Positions 1-12,200 of a DNA stretch of 64,000 nucleotides are shown here, piece after piece. Every line of letters begins with the position of its first letter. Positions within the stretch are counted from its first letter, which is position 1. A model generated the notes under the pieces. That model had not been told where the DNA came from, did not search any database, and saw nothing but the letters and a program-made list of their open reading frames with translations. Position numbers and translations under genes: made by a program. The DNA lies in NCBI RefSeq assembly GCF_035582795.1, contig NC_134365.1, positions 130,797,577-130,861,576 on the forward strand, written 5' to 3'. The DNA comes from Mycteria americana (lineage: Eukaryota; Chordata; Aves; Ciconiiformes; Ciconiidae).

Positions 1-1735
1 TGGCAGATCCTCTGGTCTCTCCTTGGCTCCCAGGCCACTCGCCATGCTCACCAGGCAGTCCAGCCTGATGCTGGCTGGTGACACACGCACACCCACACGC
101 TCCAGCAGTGACCCACAGGTGCCCGGGCACTGAGACCTGTGGGTCCCACTCCAGCTGCTGCCACGCAGACACCCCCCCCACCCACATGCAGCCAGAGAGA
201 GCCCCCCACCCAGGAAAATGGTCAGAAATGGAGTTTAATGAGAAAACAGGGACAGACTGCACTGATCAGGTGCAGGGCAGGGCCAGACAAGCAGAGTGAC
301 CGGCGACTTACGGACACAACCACCCATTTTATCCCATTTCCCCTCTCTTTTCCCACACTTGTTCCTCCCCAAACCACCTTGATCCCTCCCCCTCCCCACC
401 TTCGCCCCTCCCGCCCCGAAACAGCCCATAAATCATGTGCAGTCCCAAGATGCTCTCCCCTGCATCCCATAAAAAGTCCTGTCCCCCCCCAGGCAGCGAT
501 GGGGGGGGGAGTCAAAGGTGTCTGAGTGCCTTTTGCTGACCCCATTGCAACGGAGGTCCCCCTGGCCGGGCGGCTGGTCACCTCCTGTGACAGACTGGGG
601 AGGGGCAGGAGCAGGGTCATGTGCCCCCCACCCATGTGCCTCTGTCCTCTTTCGTGTGTGGGGACACCAGCCCTTCATCCAACACTACCAAGTTGTTGAC
701 CTTCATTCAACATAACCCAACACTACCCAGTTGCTATAAAGTTCATACAAGATTTCGGAAATGTCATAAGCAATAAACAAAATGGTGCTTTAATGGAAGG
801 GGAGGTGGTATGTTGAGATGAGATGCCACCACCTTCAGCAGTTGCCATCACCTGCCACCAGTGTGTCGTGCAAGGCAGGCAGGAACACACCTGGGATGAG
901 GGCAAGTAAAGGTTTCTAAAGCAAAAAAGGAAGGATGAAAGAAGTGTGAGGAGAGAGAATATAAGCAGAAGGCAGAGACAAGCTGAGAGGTAGGCTGGCC
1001 TCGACCTGCTGCTCGCAGAAAGGAGGCAGAGGATGAGGAAGGGGCAGAGAAAGCACGGGGAAGCAAACAGGAGCAGAATAAATCTTCTGACAAGGAGAAC
1101 AACGTGGTCTGCAGGGCTAATTTTTCATCTGCAAATACATGGAAACACGCAGAGAAGGAGAATGTGAAAAATAAATAAGAAAGTGGAAAAAGAAATACAT
1201 ATTAAACGAGGCAGTACGTTCAAATGTGGAAATACAACAGCGCAGAACTGAGAGGACCCCTGTCAAATAATCTGATTACACTGAAGTAAATTTTCCAGGA
1301 ATTCAGAGACAAATAGAACTGTACCTAAAAAAGGCATAACTTATGAAAAACTCAGTGTTACTCTAGTTTGCTGACTGTGAAGTGAAAAGTAACCTTTTTT
1401 TGGTAAGTCGTGTATGTGGAAGATTTTCCATAAGAGGTACAATATTATATCCACACTGCAGGGGTTGATAGAAATACCTGTAGAAATACCCACGGTAGCG
1501 CAGCCAGGAGCTCTGCCGCTGTCGAGCAGGGAAAATTACCCGCCCCGAGCCCTGCCCCTGTTTCAAAGCAGGGCAGGGGGTGACTGGTACGGAAAGGCAG
1601 GCGGGCGGCCAGGAGGACCAGGCGGGCGAGCTGCGCCCTGCATGCCGGCTTTGCCACAGCCCCATCAGTGGGGCACCTTCAGCGCTCACTAAGGTCATTT
1701 TAAATACTAGCATGAAATACATTCGTGAGAATCCT
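1..1735. other. Intergenic stretch, GC-rich left edge
   Basis: No gene is supported. The first 720 bases are C-rich on the plus strand with several runs of C or G near 480-510. Positions 920-1200 are purine-rich. Several overlapping open frames exist on both strands in the first kilobase, but they reflect scarcity of stop codons in GC-rich sequence and show no domain. A small patch of CpG lies near 1,490-1,640. Confidence 0.5.
679..746. repeat. Diverged short tandem duplication
   Basis: The string ccaacactacc occurs at 679-689 and again at 717-727, each followed by an agttg-like segment and then gttcat or cttcat. Two copies about 38 bp apart with several differences suggest an old local duplication. 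It is not a recognised element. Confidence 0.5.
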
Positions 1736-1890
1736 GTAATCATGGAGTCACAGGATGGTCTGGGTTGGAAGGGACCTTCAAAGATCATCTAGTCCACCTT
1801 CCCTGCCGTGGACAGGGGCATCTTTCACTAGATCAGTTGCTCAAACCCCATCCGACCTGACCTTGAACATTTCAGGGACGGGGCATTGCT
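1736..1890 (-). mobile_element. CR1 LINE 3'-end fragment
   Basis: The plus strand reads ...ggtctgggttggaagggacc, then a cttcaaagatcatctagtcc segment, then a tgccgtggacaggggcatc-like segment and ccatccgacctgaccttgaa. This order matches the reverse complement of the CR1 retrotransposon 3' end found in thousands of copies in birds. The element therefore lies on the minus strand with its 3' end at the left. It is short and 5'-truncated, as usual for CR1, and its terminal octamer repeat is degraded. Confidence 0.85.
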
Positions 1891-3862
1891 CTTTCTGCTC
1901 TGAAACTTCATTTCGTTATTCACTTTAATCTTGGGCAGCTGTTAAAACAAAGAGCTGGTAAATAACCATTCTCTTCACTTCTTAGCCTGGATTCCAGCAT
2001 TTAAATTTTTTAATAAATAACATTAATTTTTTAGCTCTTAGCTTTTATTTTCATTCTTTCAGCTCCACTCTTGAAAATAATTCTCTCATCTTCTCCTTCA
2101 CATCTCACTAGAAAAAGGAGAGAAGCTCAACTTACGTCTGAATAATTTTCACAACAAACAGACTTTGAGAGGGAAAGAGAAAAGCATGATAGACTAGAAC
2201 ATAATACTCCTGCTGAGAGAGAATCTAAGAGACCTGTTAGAGAAATACTAACAGTTGCGTTCTAAGAATACTACATTTTTAGGATAGACATTAAGAAAAG
2301 AACTAGATGCTAAAGGATCCACATGAGAAATTTAGAGAAGTAACTGCAAAACAGTTTAAATTCCTAGAGAGATGCAATTAATTACGAGACCGATTTGTGT
2401 TAATTTCACCCCTAGAAGTGCAGAAAAATATACAAACTAAATACTAGGGCTCACAGGCTGCCCACCTTTTTCATGCAAAAGTCCCTGTGACCAGGCAAAA
2501 CTGTCCGAAACCACTAAGATTACACTGAAGGCTAAGGGAAGAATAGTAATTTTTTTTTTAAGTAAGCAAGGGACCGCATCACAATTCATCCTTTAAAAAC
2601 ACTTTAGGAAATGCTGTCTTAATGATTTCAGTTCCCACACTGGGAACTGAATTTCTCTGGCTAGCTACCTGGAGCCACAGTCCCACTCGGCGTGATTTCA
2701 AGCCTCTGCGTGCACCGTACGTACACAGCTCTGTGCCTGGGTATCGCACCACGACTCCTCCGTGAGTCCGTCCCTGCCTAGAGTTGCACTCGCTGCTTCT
2801 CCAGCCCACGCATTTACCTGCTTTCTCCGGCACCTTTGCGCATTTTCCAGCGGCCGTAGCTCTTTTTCTTTGGCTGGCGTTGTCATAAAACCTGTTGATA
2901 GTGCCTGCCCTGGTATTAGCCCATCCGTTTATCTGCAACAAAACCGTCTGAAACAAGCATTGTCTTTTTGCCTTTGGGAAGTGCCACCTCAATGACCGTA
3001 CATGGCTGACTCCTTCGAGTGCTTCCAGGAGCTTTGGAAATCACCTATGTATTTTGTCTTAGTAATATCCCAGAAGTAAGTCCAGAGCTCCTGAAAATTA
3101 GTGAAAGATTGAGAGAAGGATCACGGTAACCATATTCATGCATACACACACACATATACAGAAATGCCCCTGACAATCGGGTAAAAATAAGAGAGGCAAA
3201 TAGGGGGAGACTGGGAAGATGTTAAGAGGTCAGGAGGGATAAAGCAGCTTAGGGAAGGAGTGGGGTTTGGAATTAAATTGGACAGGCTTTTGAAAGGAAA
3301 ATGATACTTGAGGAGAGGTTAGGGCTTACTGGAGAAGATTTCTGAGGTGAGAACATAGCAGAATAATTAGGATCAAGTGAAGGGGAACATAACGAGATTG
3401 GATGGTGAGAAATGCCATTTCGTTGCTGTGACTGAAGGAGTTAGTGTTACAGCAGGTTTCTGGCTATGGACAAGCCAGTCTCATAGATAAATTATCCCCC
3501 CGCCCAGCACAGAGATGTGCTAAAACAATTTTGTGGTTCAACAGCAGTTTCGTATGGGCTGTAAAGCAATTGGTTCATAAATTAAGAAAATTCACAAATT
3601 AAGAAAAAGCAATTCACAAACACCTTTCAGCACCCTCTGAAGACAGGCGTAACTGTGGCTTGATTTTGCTGCCTGTGCTCTTTTGGGCTGTATGTCCTCG
3701 AGCATCTCTAGCAGCCACCACCCCCGCCGCCCCAACCAGCGCCTTTTTTCCCCGCCAGAAATTTTATCCCAGCATTAAAAAGGCTGCTTGATGGATTTCA
3801 GGCCATCTGAGGGCTCGCTTGGGGCAGCGGTTCTGGCCCGAGAGCTGACGCACCCCGAGGCA

Positions 3863-4137
3863 GAGAATCACAGAATCACAGAATCGTATAGGTTGGAAAA
3901 GACCTTTAAGACCATCGAGTCCAACTGTAAACCTAACACTGCCAAAACCACCACTACACCATGTCCCTAAGCACCTCATCCAAACGTCTTTTAAATACCT
4001 CCAGGGATGGCGACTCAACCACTTCCCTGGGCAGCCTCTTCCAATGCTTGACAACCCTTTCAGGGAAGAAAAATTTCCTAATATCCAGTCTAAACCTCCC
4101 CTGGCGCAGCTTGAGACCATTTCCTCTCGTCCTATCA
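3863..4137 (-). mobile_element. CR1 LINE 3'-end fragment with ORF2 tail
   Basis: The left edge carries tandem agaatcac units (terminal octamers of CR1 in reverse), followed by gtataggttggaaaagacc. On the minus strand the frame ending near 3,954 encodes a tail with [11 protein letters not shown], then [11 protein letters not shown], then [11 protein letters not shown]. This is the conserved C-terminal end of the CR1 reverse transcriptase polyprotein. It is a 5'-truncated insertion of about 275 bp. The frame is still largely open, so the copy is not among the oldest. Flanking sequence to about 4,360 on the same minus-strand frame is open but does not look like CR1. Confidence 0.93.
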
Positions 4138-5439
4138 GAGCACGCGTGCTGTGCGGCGAAGGCGCGTTGCCCCCTGTGTGCCTCGAGCCAGGCTGGGCTC
4201 TGTGCTGAGCAGCGCCCCAGGAAGCTCAGCAAAGCCCTGGCTCTCCGGAACACCCTGGATTTTACTGTGTATGCACTGCATAAGCACGTACACATAAGTC
4301 CCCCAGGATTTCCCTGTGGAAAATACGGAAATCCTCCTGCTGAAAGCCATTTTTCTTGCACAAGCTGTTATGGTCTGTTTTTCTGTATATTAATTACATT
4401 TTAAGTGCATTTGCTGAAGCCTTGTTTTGCTGGGCTTACTAAGTTATTGCCAGGAAGACGCTCATTACAGGCGATGGAATGTGAAAATTATTGAAGTCCA
4501 GAATATGGTTTTGTTCATTTTTAGCATATGTATTGGCTAGATAATACAAAACCCCGGGGTTTAAGCAATTACAGAGCTAACGTTTCACAGGAGCAGCACA
4601 ATCTCTTTGTGAAACTACAGCAGATATGGAACAGTGCTTTTTGCCTTTACCACTTGTTTAGCACCTCCAAAATGCACACACCATTTTCTGATTCCCCTTG
4701 TGTGCTTATTTGGTCCCCACCTGTGCGGGTGCTCACCCGGTGACGGGGAGCAGATCCTGAACCCCTACTGTCGTCACCAGGGCTGCAATGACACGAGGGC
4801 TGCGGTCCAGGCCACCCCCTGCCACCCGCTCTGCGCTCTCTGGGTAACACCCAGCCACGAGAAAATGGCGCTGCTGGAGAAGGTTGAAGGTATGGGGCTC
4901 CTTCTGAGACTTTGTTCACATCAGCTTATGAAACACATACAGGAATAAGCGGAGCCTTCTTACTGGGACATGTCATGGTAAAAATTAACAGTGGCTAATT
5001 GCATTTTCTACTACTTTGCTGATGTATGTCAGATGTAGAGGCAGAGCTTGCTATTATGCATTTGCTTGGAGAAAGATATGACATGACACTAAAGCAACGT
5101 CGGAATCGGTGCATTTGCATTTCCCAGTTCCCACTACTCAAGCTCACTGTTTCCTTCTACCATCCGGCCATGAGACACGTGCTGTCTGCAGCACTGTTTG
5201 CTACACACCCCTTCCAGAGGACATGGGGCACAGCAGGTATTTCCAGGTTCCCAAGCATGTCAGTCTGAGATCCAGTAAGGCCCTGCTAAGAACCCAGAAA
5301 GAAAAAACATTGTTGACTCTGCCACACATTTTTACGTGTCTTTGTAACATGTTACCCATGTATGTATAGATTTTGGTGATGCCTGGTAGCCCTCAGTGTT
5401 TCCTAAGTGAGAACAGACGGTGCCATTTTGTTACTGGCA

Positions 5440-5512
5440 AATAATACTGCAACTAATACTAATAATAATACCTAATACTAATAACTAATACTAATATGGC
5501 AATTAATACTGG
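5440..5512. repeat. Imperfect ACTAAT/AAT microsatellite
   Basis: Repeated aatact, actaat and aataat units run through this stretch with interruptions. It is a degenerate low-complexity repeat. Confidence 0.7.
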
Positions 5513-8486
5513 AGCAGGGCTTTACTGCAGGCAGCTCACTGGAAATTTTTGCTCAAGTGAGGAACACAGGTTCAGACACACCAGAGGCAGAAATGCTGGA
5601 TGTTGAACAACATTTATCCTGTAATGACACCCGTTTGTCTCTTGTATCTCCTTAAGCCTTTGCTTTCTACTGGTGTCTCCAACTGGGGCCAAATACCACT
5701 CACCCAAACTCTCAGCGTGCTGCTCAACTGACCTGTTATACACATTGTAATGTCACCACCCGTCAGTTTGCATTGCCCCTGTTAGACTTCTAAAATGGTA
5801 ATTTAATAAAGGAAGGTGATATAAATCATCAAGGAACGATTTGAATTATCATCTGTACATAATTCGTTATGCACACATTTCTTGTGAGATCCTTAAATCA
5901 GCAGGACTTCTTAATCAGAGACTTAAAAATTTTGTCTGTAACAGCTAGAGACTTGACCCATAAATCAGGAGCCAGGCCAGCAGGTCCAATTCATGCTTTA
6001 CATTTTTTCCCTGTAAGAACGAGACGCTTAATTACCACCAAGGTCACAGAAAAGGGGAAGAACCCTGTAACGCAGAGTTGGTTTTGACAGCATCAGTTCT
6101 GGCAGTGCTTTCTGAAAACAGCGGTTTGCAACCAGAAGACGAAACCATGGCCAGCAACGCTGCTGCAATGTTGCCATCCTAACGGGGTGATCTAAACAAG
6201 TGCTGGTACCATTAGAGTTAGCACCATTTTTCTTCCTCTGTAGATAATATTTGCCCAAGAGAGACAGTCATACTCTTTGTCAGGTGGTATTAGTAAAAAT
6301 AATTAGTTATGCTGATACAGCCTCCTTTTCCATTCTGCAGTGAAGAAAACACACGTCTGCATGCTTTCCTTTGGGGGAGAGGAAGCGTTGTATGCAATTT
6401 ACGGGAGGAATCGGGTCAGGACTTGACCTGTGCGTTGTGCTCGGGCCGTGGCAGCACCCAGCTGCCACGCACGGTGCCCCGGGGCTGGGCTGGAAGCAAG
6501 GGGGGTGCTGCAGCCAGCCGGCATGGCTAGGGAGGGAAGGAGGGAGGGCCTCAAGCGGACCCACAGCCCTCCCTAAAATGCATTTACCAAGGGGCGAGGG
6601 AAAGGAGAGCAGGCACCAGCAGGTCCAGCCACCTTTGTCAGTGCAGATGCCTTCTTCAGCCCCATTTTGGCAGATGGGCCTCACAGAGGGGGCTGCCGGG
6701 GCACCAGGACTAGCACAGCCAGAACAAAAATGTGTTGAGAGCAGCTCTCTCAAGTGCATTAGCCTACCTTACGATTTTAATCTCTTATTTTCATGAAATG
6801 GCATGGATTTAGCAAGCATATAAACCCCTGCAATTTGAAAAGGAAGTAGAGGTTTATAAATCCACACTTACCCAGCTAAGTAAATGGCCTGAATCTCAGA
6901 AGTGCTAAGCCGCTGCCAGATTCCCCTGAGGCGAACAGCACTGAATATCTGGTGCCTCTGAAAGCCAGGTGATAAATTTCAGAGTTTTGCAAACTCTGGG
7001 CCTAGGGTTTTGCTAATCAATAGTCGTCGCTCAGATATAATGAGGTGTCTAATAGCACCTAGTTTGGATGATGGATGCTTGTCTGATCCTGGAACAAAGA
7101 TATTAACCAACTGCCCACGTTCATTGGATTGAATTCAGCAAATCAGAAACAACTAATTAGTTCTGTTAATACTCATTTGAAATAGAGTTAGGGGTTTGGG
7201 CAGGGTTGTTTTTCTCTTGTTTTTCTTTTTTCTTTCTGGCAGTGCAGGCAATAGTCTTCATTAAGGTCAGGAAGTGCCTGAATTCTGGTCCAGCTTTCGC
7301 AACGGCTGGCTGAGCAAAGCAGACCCCCAAGGAGAGAGGGGGGGAATCAGCTCTGCCCTCCAGGAAAAGGAGATTGCTGTCAAGAGTGACCCCACTGAAA
7401 CATCTTGGCGACCACTGCATGCACTGGGAATCGCCACGTCCAAAATTTTCAAGGGTTCGGCAGATTTGAGGCCTCTTGAACTTTGCACTGGAGGAGATGG
7501 TGTCTCCTTTTATGTTTTATACAACAAAGAACATACCTTTGTTTGCCCACAAGTAATAATAATTATTATTATTTATATTAATAAGAATCATAAACTAAAC
7601 GCAACATGAAAATATGGCTGGCTTTCTAGCATGATTAGTTAAATACAATTTCACTGGTGGAAAAGCCATCCCCAAAAAACATTTGGGCTGTAGCATATAT
7701 GTGAGGTCAGCCTTTCCATGCAACTAACTCCACTTGTATCTGTGACTTGGGAATCTGTTACAGGCAGTTTTCCAAGGTACCCTTGGATAACAGATTTTTA
7801 CTCGCAGTAAGGGTGCACCAGAGAAAAGGAGACTGTAAACTGGCTGTGCTCCAGCTCCAGAATGAGACAGGACCATGTTGCTATTTTAGTTTCTTCCTGG
7901 TTGCTCTGTGTTAATTTGATTGTGTTATTTTACTTCAGCATGCGATTCTGTCTATTTTTCCCAAATTCCTACATGGGCGATGTAAAGAGACGAGAGATTT
8001 ATGTCGGGGCTCAGTCAGTTTTGAACATGACGCGCTCAGTAAACGACTGTGTTCTTGGTCGGAAAGCAGCAGTCACGTCAGCAGGTAGGCTTCCTCTCGC
8101 TGTCAGATAACCGAGGGAAGATGTTTGATGTTTTGCAAGGTATGGGCAAGTGACTCCAGCATTCACAGAGTGACTGAAGAAGGCATAAAGTTGTCAGGTG
8201 TCTTCCTTACCTCTACAGCTGCGGTCAGCTAGAAGCCGCCTGTCCAGGAGCGAGGGCTTGAAAGATTACATGCGGCACTACAAACTGATGATGCCTGAAT
8301 CTGAGCTGTTCCAGCTTAAGTAGCTACTTTTTGCTAGCAAAGATGCATTTCTTAAAAAGACACTGCTGTATTTACTTTTATTAGCTGCTGGGAGACCGTG
8401 TCAAACGTGCTACCAAGTGTCTCGCATTAGGTAAAACAGGAAAACATTTTCCTCCTCACGTACTAAGTTGATTAATGTACTTATTT

Positions 8487-9299
8487 CTAGCTATGTTTGA
8501 ATAGTAAAGCCAGGTAGGCTTGCTTTGTTTGTGTTATTACTACTGACAGGGCAAGACACTGGAAATAACGAGCACAGCACTCCCTTACCTGGAAGCTGTG
8601 CTGTGCAACACAGCAGCACTCGAAGCCCACAGAGCCCCGGCGTGAGATCTGGGGTTTGCCCGAAGCAGTGGCGCGTCTCTCCCTCGCACTCCCTTGGGAG
8701 GAGGGATGCTCATCGGCTGCTTGTCTGCTGCAGGGAACATTTTGCACCCTCCTCCTTCTCCGGCCCTTTGCAGTACATCTGGAAATTTTCCAGTCCTGGT
8801 GTCTCCCAACACTTCCCCTAAATGCCCCAGGGGCATCCGCAAGCCCTGGGTACCTGGACACAGGGAGACAAAGCCCGCTGGCTCTGTTCATTTTAACTTG
8901 TTTCAGGCTGTCTTCAGTTCCAGAGAGGTGCAATGGAAAAACAAAGCAGACAGCAAAGTCAGCTATTTTCTTGAAGAGGCTTTTCAAACAAATGCTTGAA
9001 GAAAAAGCAACACGAAATGCATTTTTAAGGGTAGAAATCAGATGCTTTTCTGATTGCTTATCTGAACCAGAGGGCTGTGAAATGAACAGCCCTCGGCGGG
9101 TCTGACCAAGAGGGCTCCGGAGCTGGCGCAGGGCTGTGTGACTGATTCCAGGAGAGAAGGACTCCCTCTCCCCCGCTGCCTTGCATAAACCTGAAATTAT
9201 TCCTTTTCCTCTCCAAAAAACTCCCTTGCTGGAGTAAATAGCATTTGTCATTACCAGGAGGGGATGCTGACACTCCTTTTTTCTTACGGTTGGCATCAC
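8487..9299 (-). other. Long open frame, probably not coding
   Basis: This 270-codon frame is the longest outside simple repeats. It has an ATG start and no recognised domain, signal peptide or membrane segment. The plus strand has three sizeable overlapping frames in the same interval (up to 149 codons), which points to low local stop density rather than selection for protein. It could be part of a non-coding transcript or an old retrocopy. I see no flanking splice signals or poly(A) signal that would make it a gene. Confidence 0.15.
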
Positions 9300-12200
9300 T
9301 CATGTATGTGCGGTCGGACTATCAGACCGAGCAGACAGGCTAGCTTACAGAAGTAGTATCAGCACATTTGACTCGATAACACATTTTTTATCATTAAATA
9401 AATGAATCTCCTAAAAATTCCCGCTTCAGCCATCAGCGAAATATTTTACCTACTAACAAACAACCACATCTTGCTGCTGTGCAGCATTCAGAAAGCATTA
9501 AGTCAGGCCATTAGAATTCATTAAATTTTCTTAAAAATCACAATGGGCATATTATCACATAGGCACACGCACTTACACATACACATTGTCTTCTGCCCAG
9601 GGAACACTCCCTGTCACCTTTCTCAGCAATCACACACACCAGAGGCATCTTTGGTTTAAATGAACTCAAGGTTTTTCCCATAACTACCCCTCTCCAGGGC
9701 TCTGAGAAAACAAACACTCGGGAACGGGGCTCATTTGGCTGCATTGTCACAGCCTGTATCAGCTGTTACAATCTCGTTCTTACACTATGCACGTAATAGC
9801 ATTGGAGAGCCTCGCCGTTATGTCATGCATAGATCAAAAGAGGTTCAAAAGCCTTCCACAAGTTTTAAGGCTTAGTCCTGCTGGTAATAACATCAATGAT
9901 GAAATTGCAATTGTATTTGATAGGAGGCACCTTGGGTCTCATCCTGGGAAGTACTGAGCTGCTGCAGCCCCCAGTAAGTCCAAAGAGAGCAGTTCAGCAC
10001 CATGCAAAAGCACATCCTTATTTATTAACAATATATTTACCAGGTGGTCCAATTAAACCTGACAGCCTGTTTACAGAGGCTTTCTGCTCAGTAGCAGCTA
10101 TACAGGTATCAGCCAACAAACTGTACCACAGCAGCAAAGTGAGCAAAAGACCCTGGTGCTGGTCTCTTCATCATCTGAGCTGTACATCGTTCACAAACAT
10201 TGATACGAGTGCAATAAAGGTCATGGCGCATTCATATCTAGCTTTAGGTGAAAGAACACCAAAGCCTTTTTATGCTGACAATGCTTTCCAAAATTTATTG
10301 TGACCTTCAAGAACCTGAAAATACCCTGCACCGTCATCATCTCAGGGTCAGTATACATTCAATATTCATTAAAAAAAGAAACCGCGGGGCTGACAGAAAT
10401 CTGATGGTATAGATTAGCTGCTGAGATTTCTGAATTCCCAAATCATCTGAGAGGGAAGCAGCCAGGGGAGAGGAGAGGGGGGAGCAGAGAGCTTCGGCAG
10501 TTATCTTGTCCGAGTTAGTTATGCCTCCAGTTACAGTACACATGCGGCCACAGGTACTTCAATAACCGGCTAGCTCTCATTTTATCTGCTCCCTCCTCCC
10601 CAGCACCACGTCTTTGAGATCACGACCAGACAAGCTTCCCTGTCTCACGTCCTTGGACCATTCGTTACTTCGCTTAAGCTTAACTCCTGTCACCTCTTGG
10701 ATACCTGAAAGCCCCCCGATGGGGTTTGACCTGGCGAGGTGCTGAGCAACTCCGGCACGGTGCTCAGCAGAGCGGGAGCCGAGGTTTCCCCACACGAAGA
10801 GGACTCCCCACCCCCAGAGATGTGACCCAAAGCCCGACCATTTCTAACTCTGTTCTTTTCTAATCCTTTTTGTGCCCTCACCCAGCAAACGGTACTGTGC
10901 TCTTGCTTCCATCAGTTTCCTTCCTGTCATTTCTCCAGTGTATTTTATGTCTAGCCATTTGAATTTTTAAGTTCAATAACCCGCCAATTACAGTGTCTGC
11001 TTGGTATGATTTAGATCTTACCTACTTCGTTATTTCACCAAAGCTGGGGCTCCTTGCAATGAGTGTTAATTATATCAAAGGCAGTTGTTCATATTAATGT
11101 AGAACGTTCTTAGTTGTTTGATTGGGAGGGGAGGTTGTTTTTACCCTACATTTAGAAAACATCCTTACACTAAATCTATTTAAATCAAGCAAATCCTGAT
11201 GTGAGACAAATCTAGAGGTTTCTGGGCTGAGCCAGAATGACCAGGGATTGTGCTGCTTCTGGAGTGGCACAAAAGCACATCTGGATTTTCCTGGTCAGTA
11301 TATATTCTGTGCAATTTTTATTCTCCTGTTACTCTGAGTTCTCCTTCTTAGTTTGCACCTTTGTATTTGAGAATCCCTATCACTTTGGTAATGCATCTCC
11401 CACTAGAACTTTTTACTTTAAAAACACATTAAAGTCTATCTGCTTATTTGTTTATACAAATCTGACATTATGGATAATAAACAAAACAACAAAGTATCAG
11501 CCACGGGTGTACAGAGGGTATAAATGGTTAAATCACATTGCTGGAAAGGTAAACGGAGACAAGTACAGAAAACAGAGTAGTAACAATGGTGTAGCAGCAT
11601 ATTTTAAGAGAGGTAACATGTAGCTAGTAAACGAATGAATCCATTTTCTTTACTTTCTGTGCTATAGATTTTCTTGCTTAGCACATTGCATGGTTCATTC
11701 TGCACTGCTGTTTTTCAATGAGTTGAGTGCTTTTTCAAAAGGCCTTAATTTTGAGAAGAAAACACTTCTTTTTCGTAGATTTGCACATTGCTTTCTGGAT
11801 TAAATACTTATCTGTCTGTTATTGTTCATGAATTCTGATGTTACTTTGTCTTGGAATCACTAAGATACAAATAAGAATTTACGCTGTCGGAATAAGCAGG
11901 CTGAGGAGAAGAATTTAACCTTTTGCTGTATTTTACTATAACTTGGAGATGGGTTCTTGAATATAAACCTAAAGTCAGCTCTCAAAAACTATAAAATAAA
12001 GTCTTGTTATAGTTAAGTTCACCATAAGCCTAGTTTTAAGTGTGTGCTCCTTTTACAGACAGAATTTCAAGTAGTCCCTGGATGTGATTTATACACCTCA
12101 GTCCTGTTATCTTTCAGTAGAAACTAGGAACTGCAGGCGAAAGCCTTAAGATGTTGCACGGGGCCTAATTCAAGTGGCCTCGAGGTAGACAGTGAAGAAC

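Noticed and set aside
3954-4361. 135-codon minus-strand frame
   Set aside because: Its C-terminal half is the CR1 ORF2 tail. The N-terminal half is unrelated flanking sequence, so it is part of the mobile element and not a host gene.
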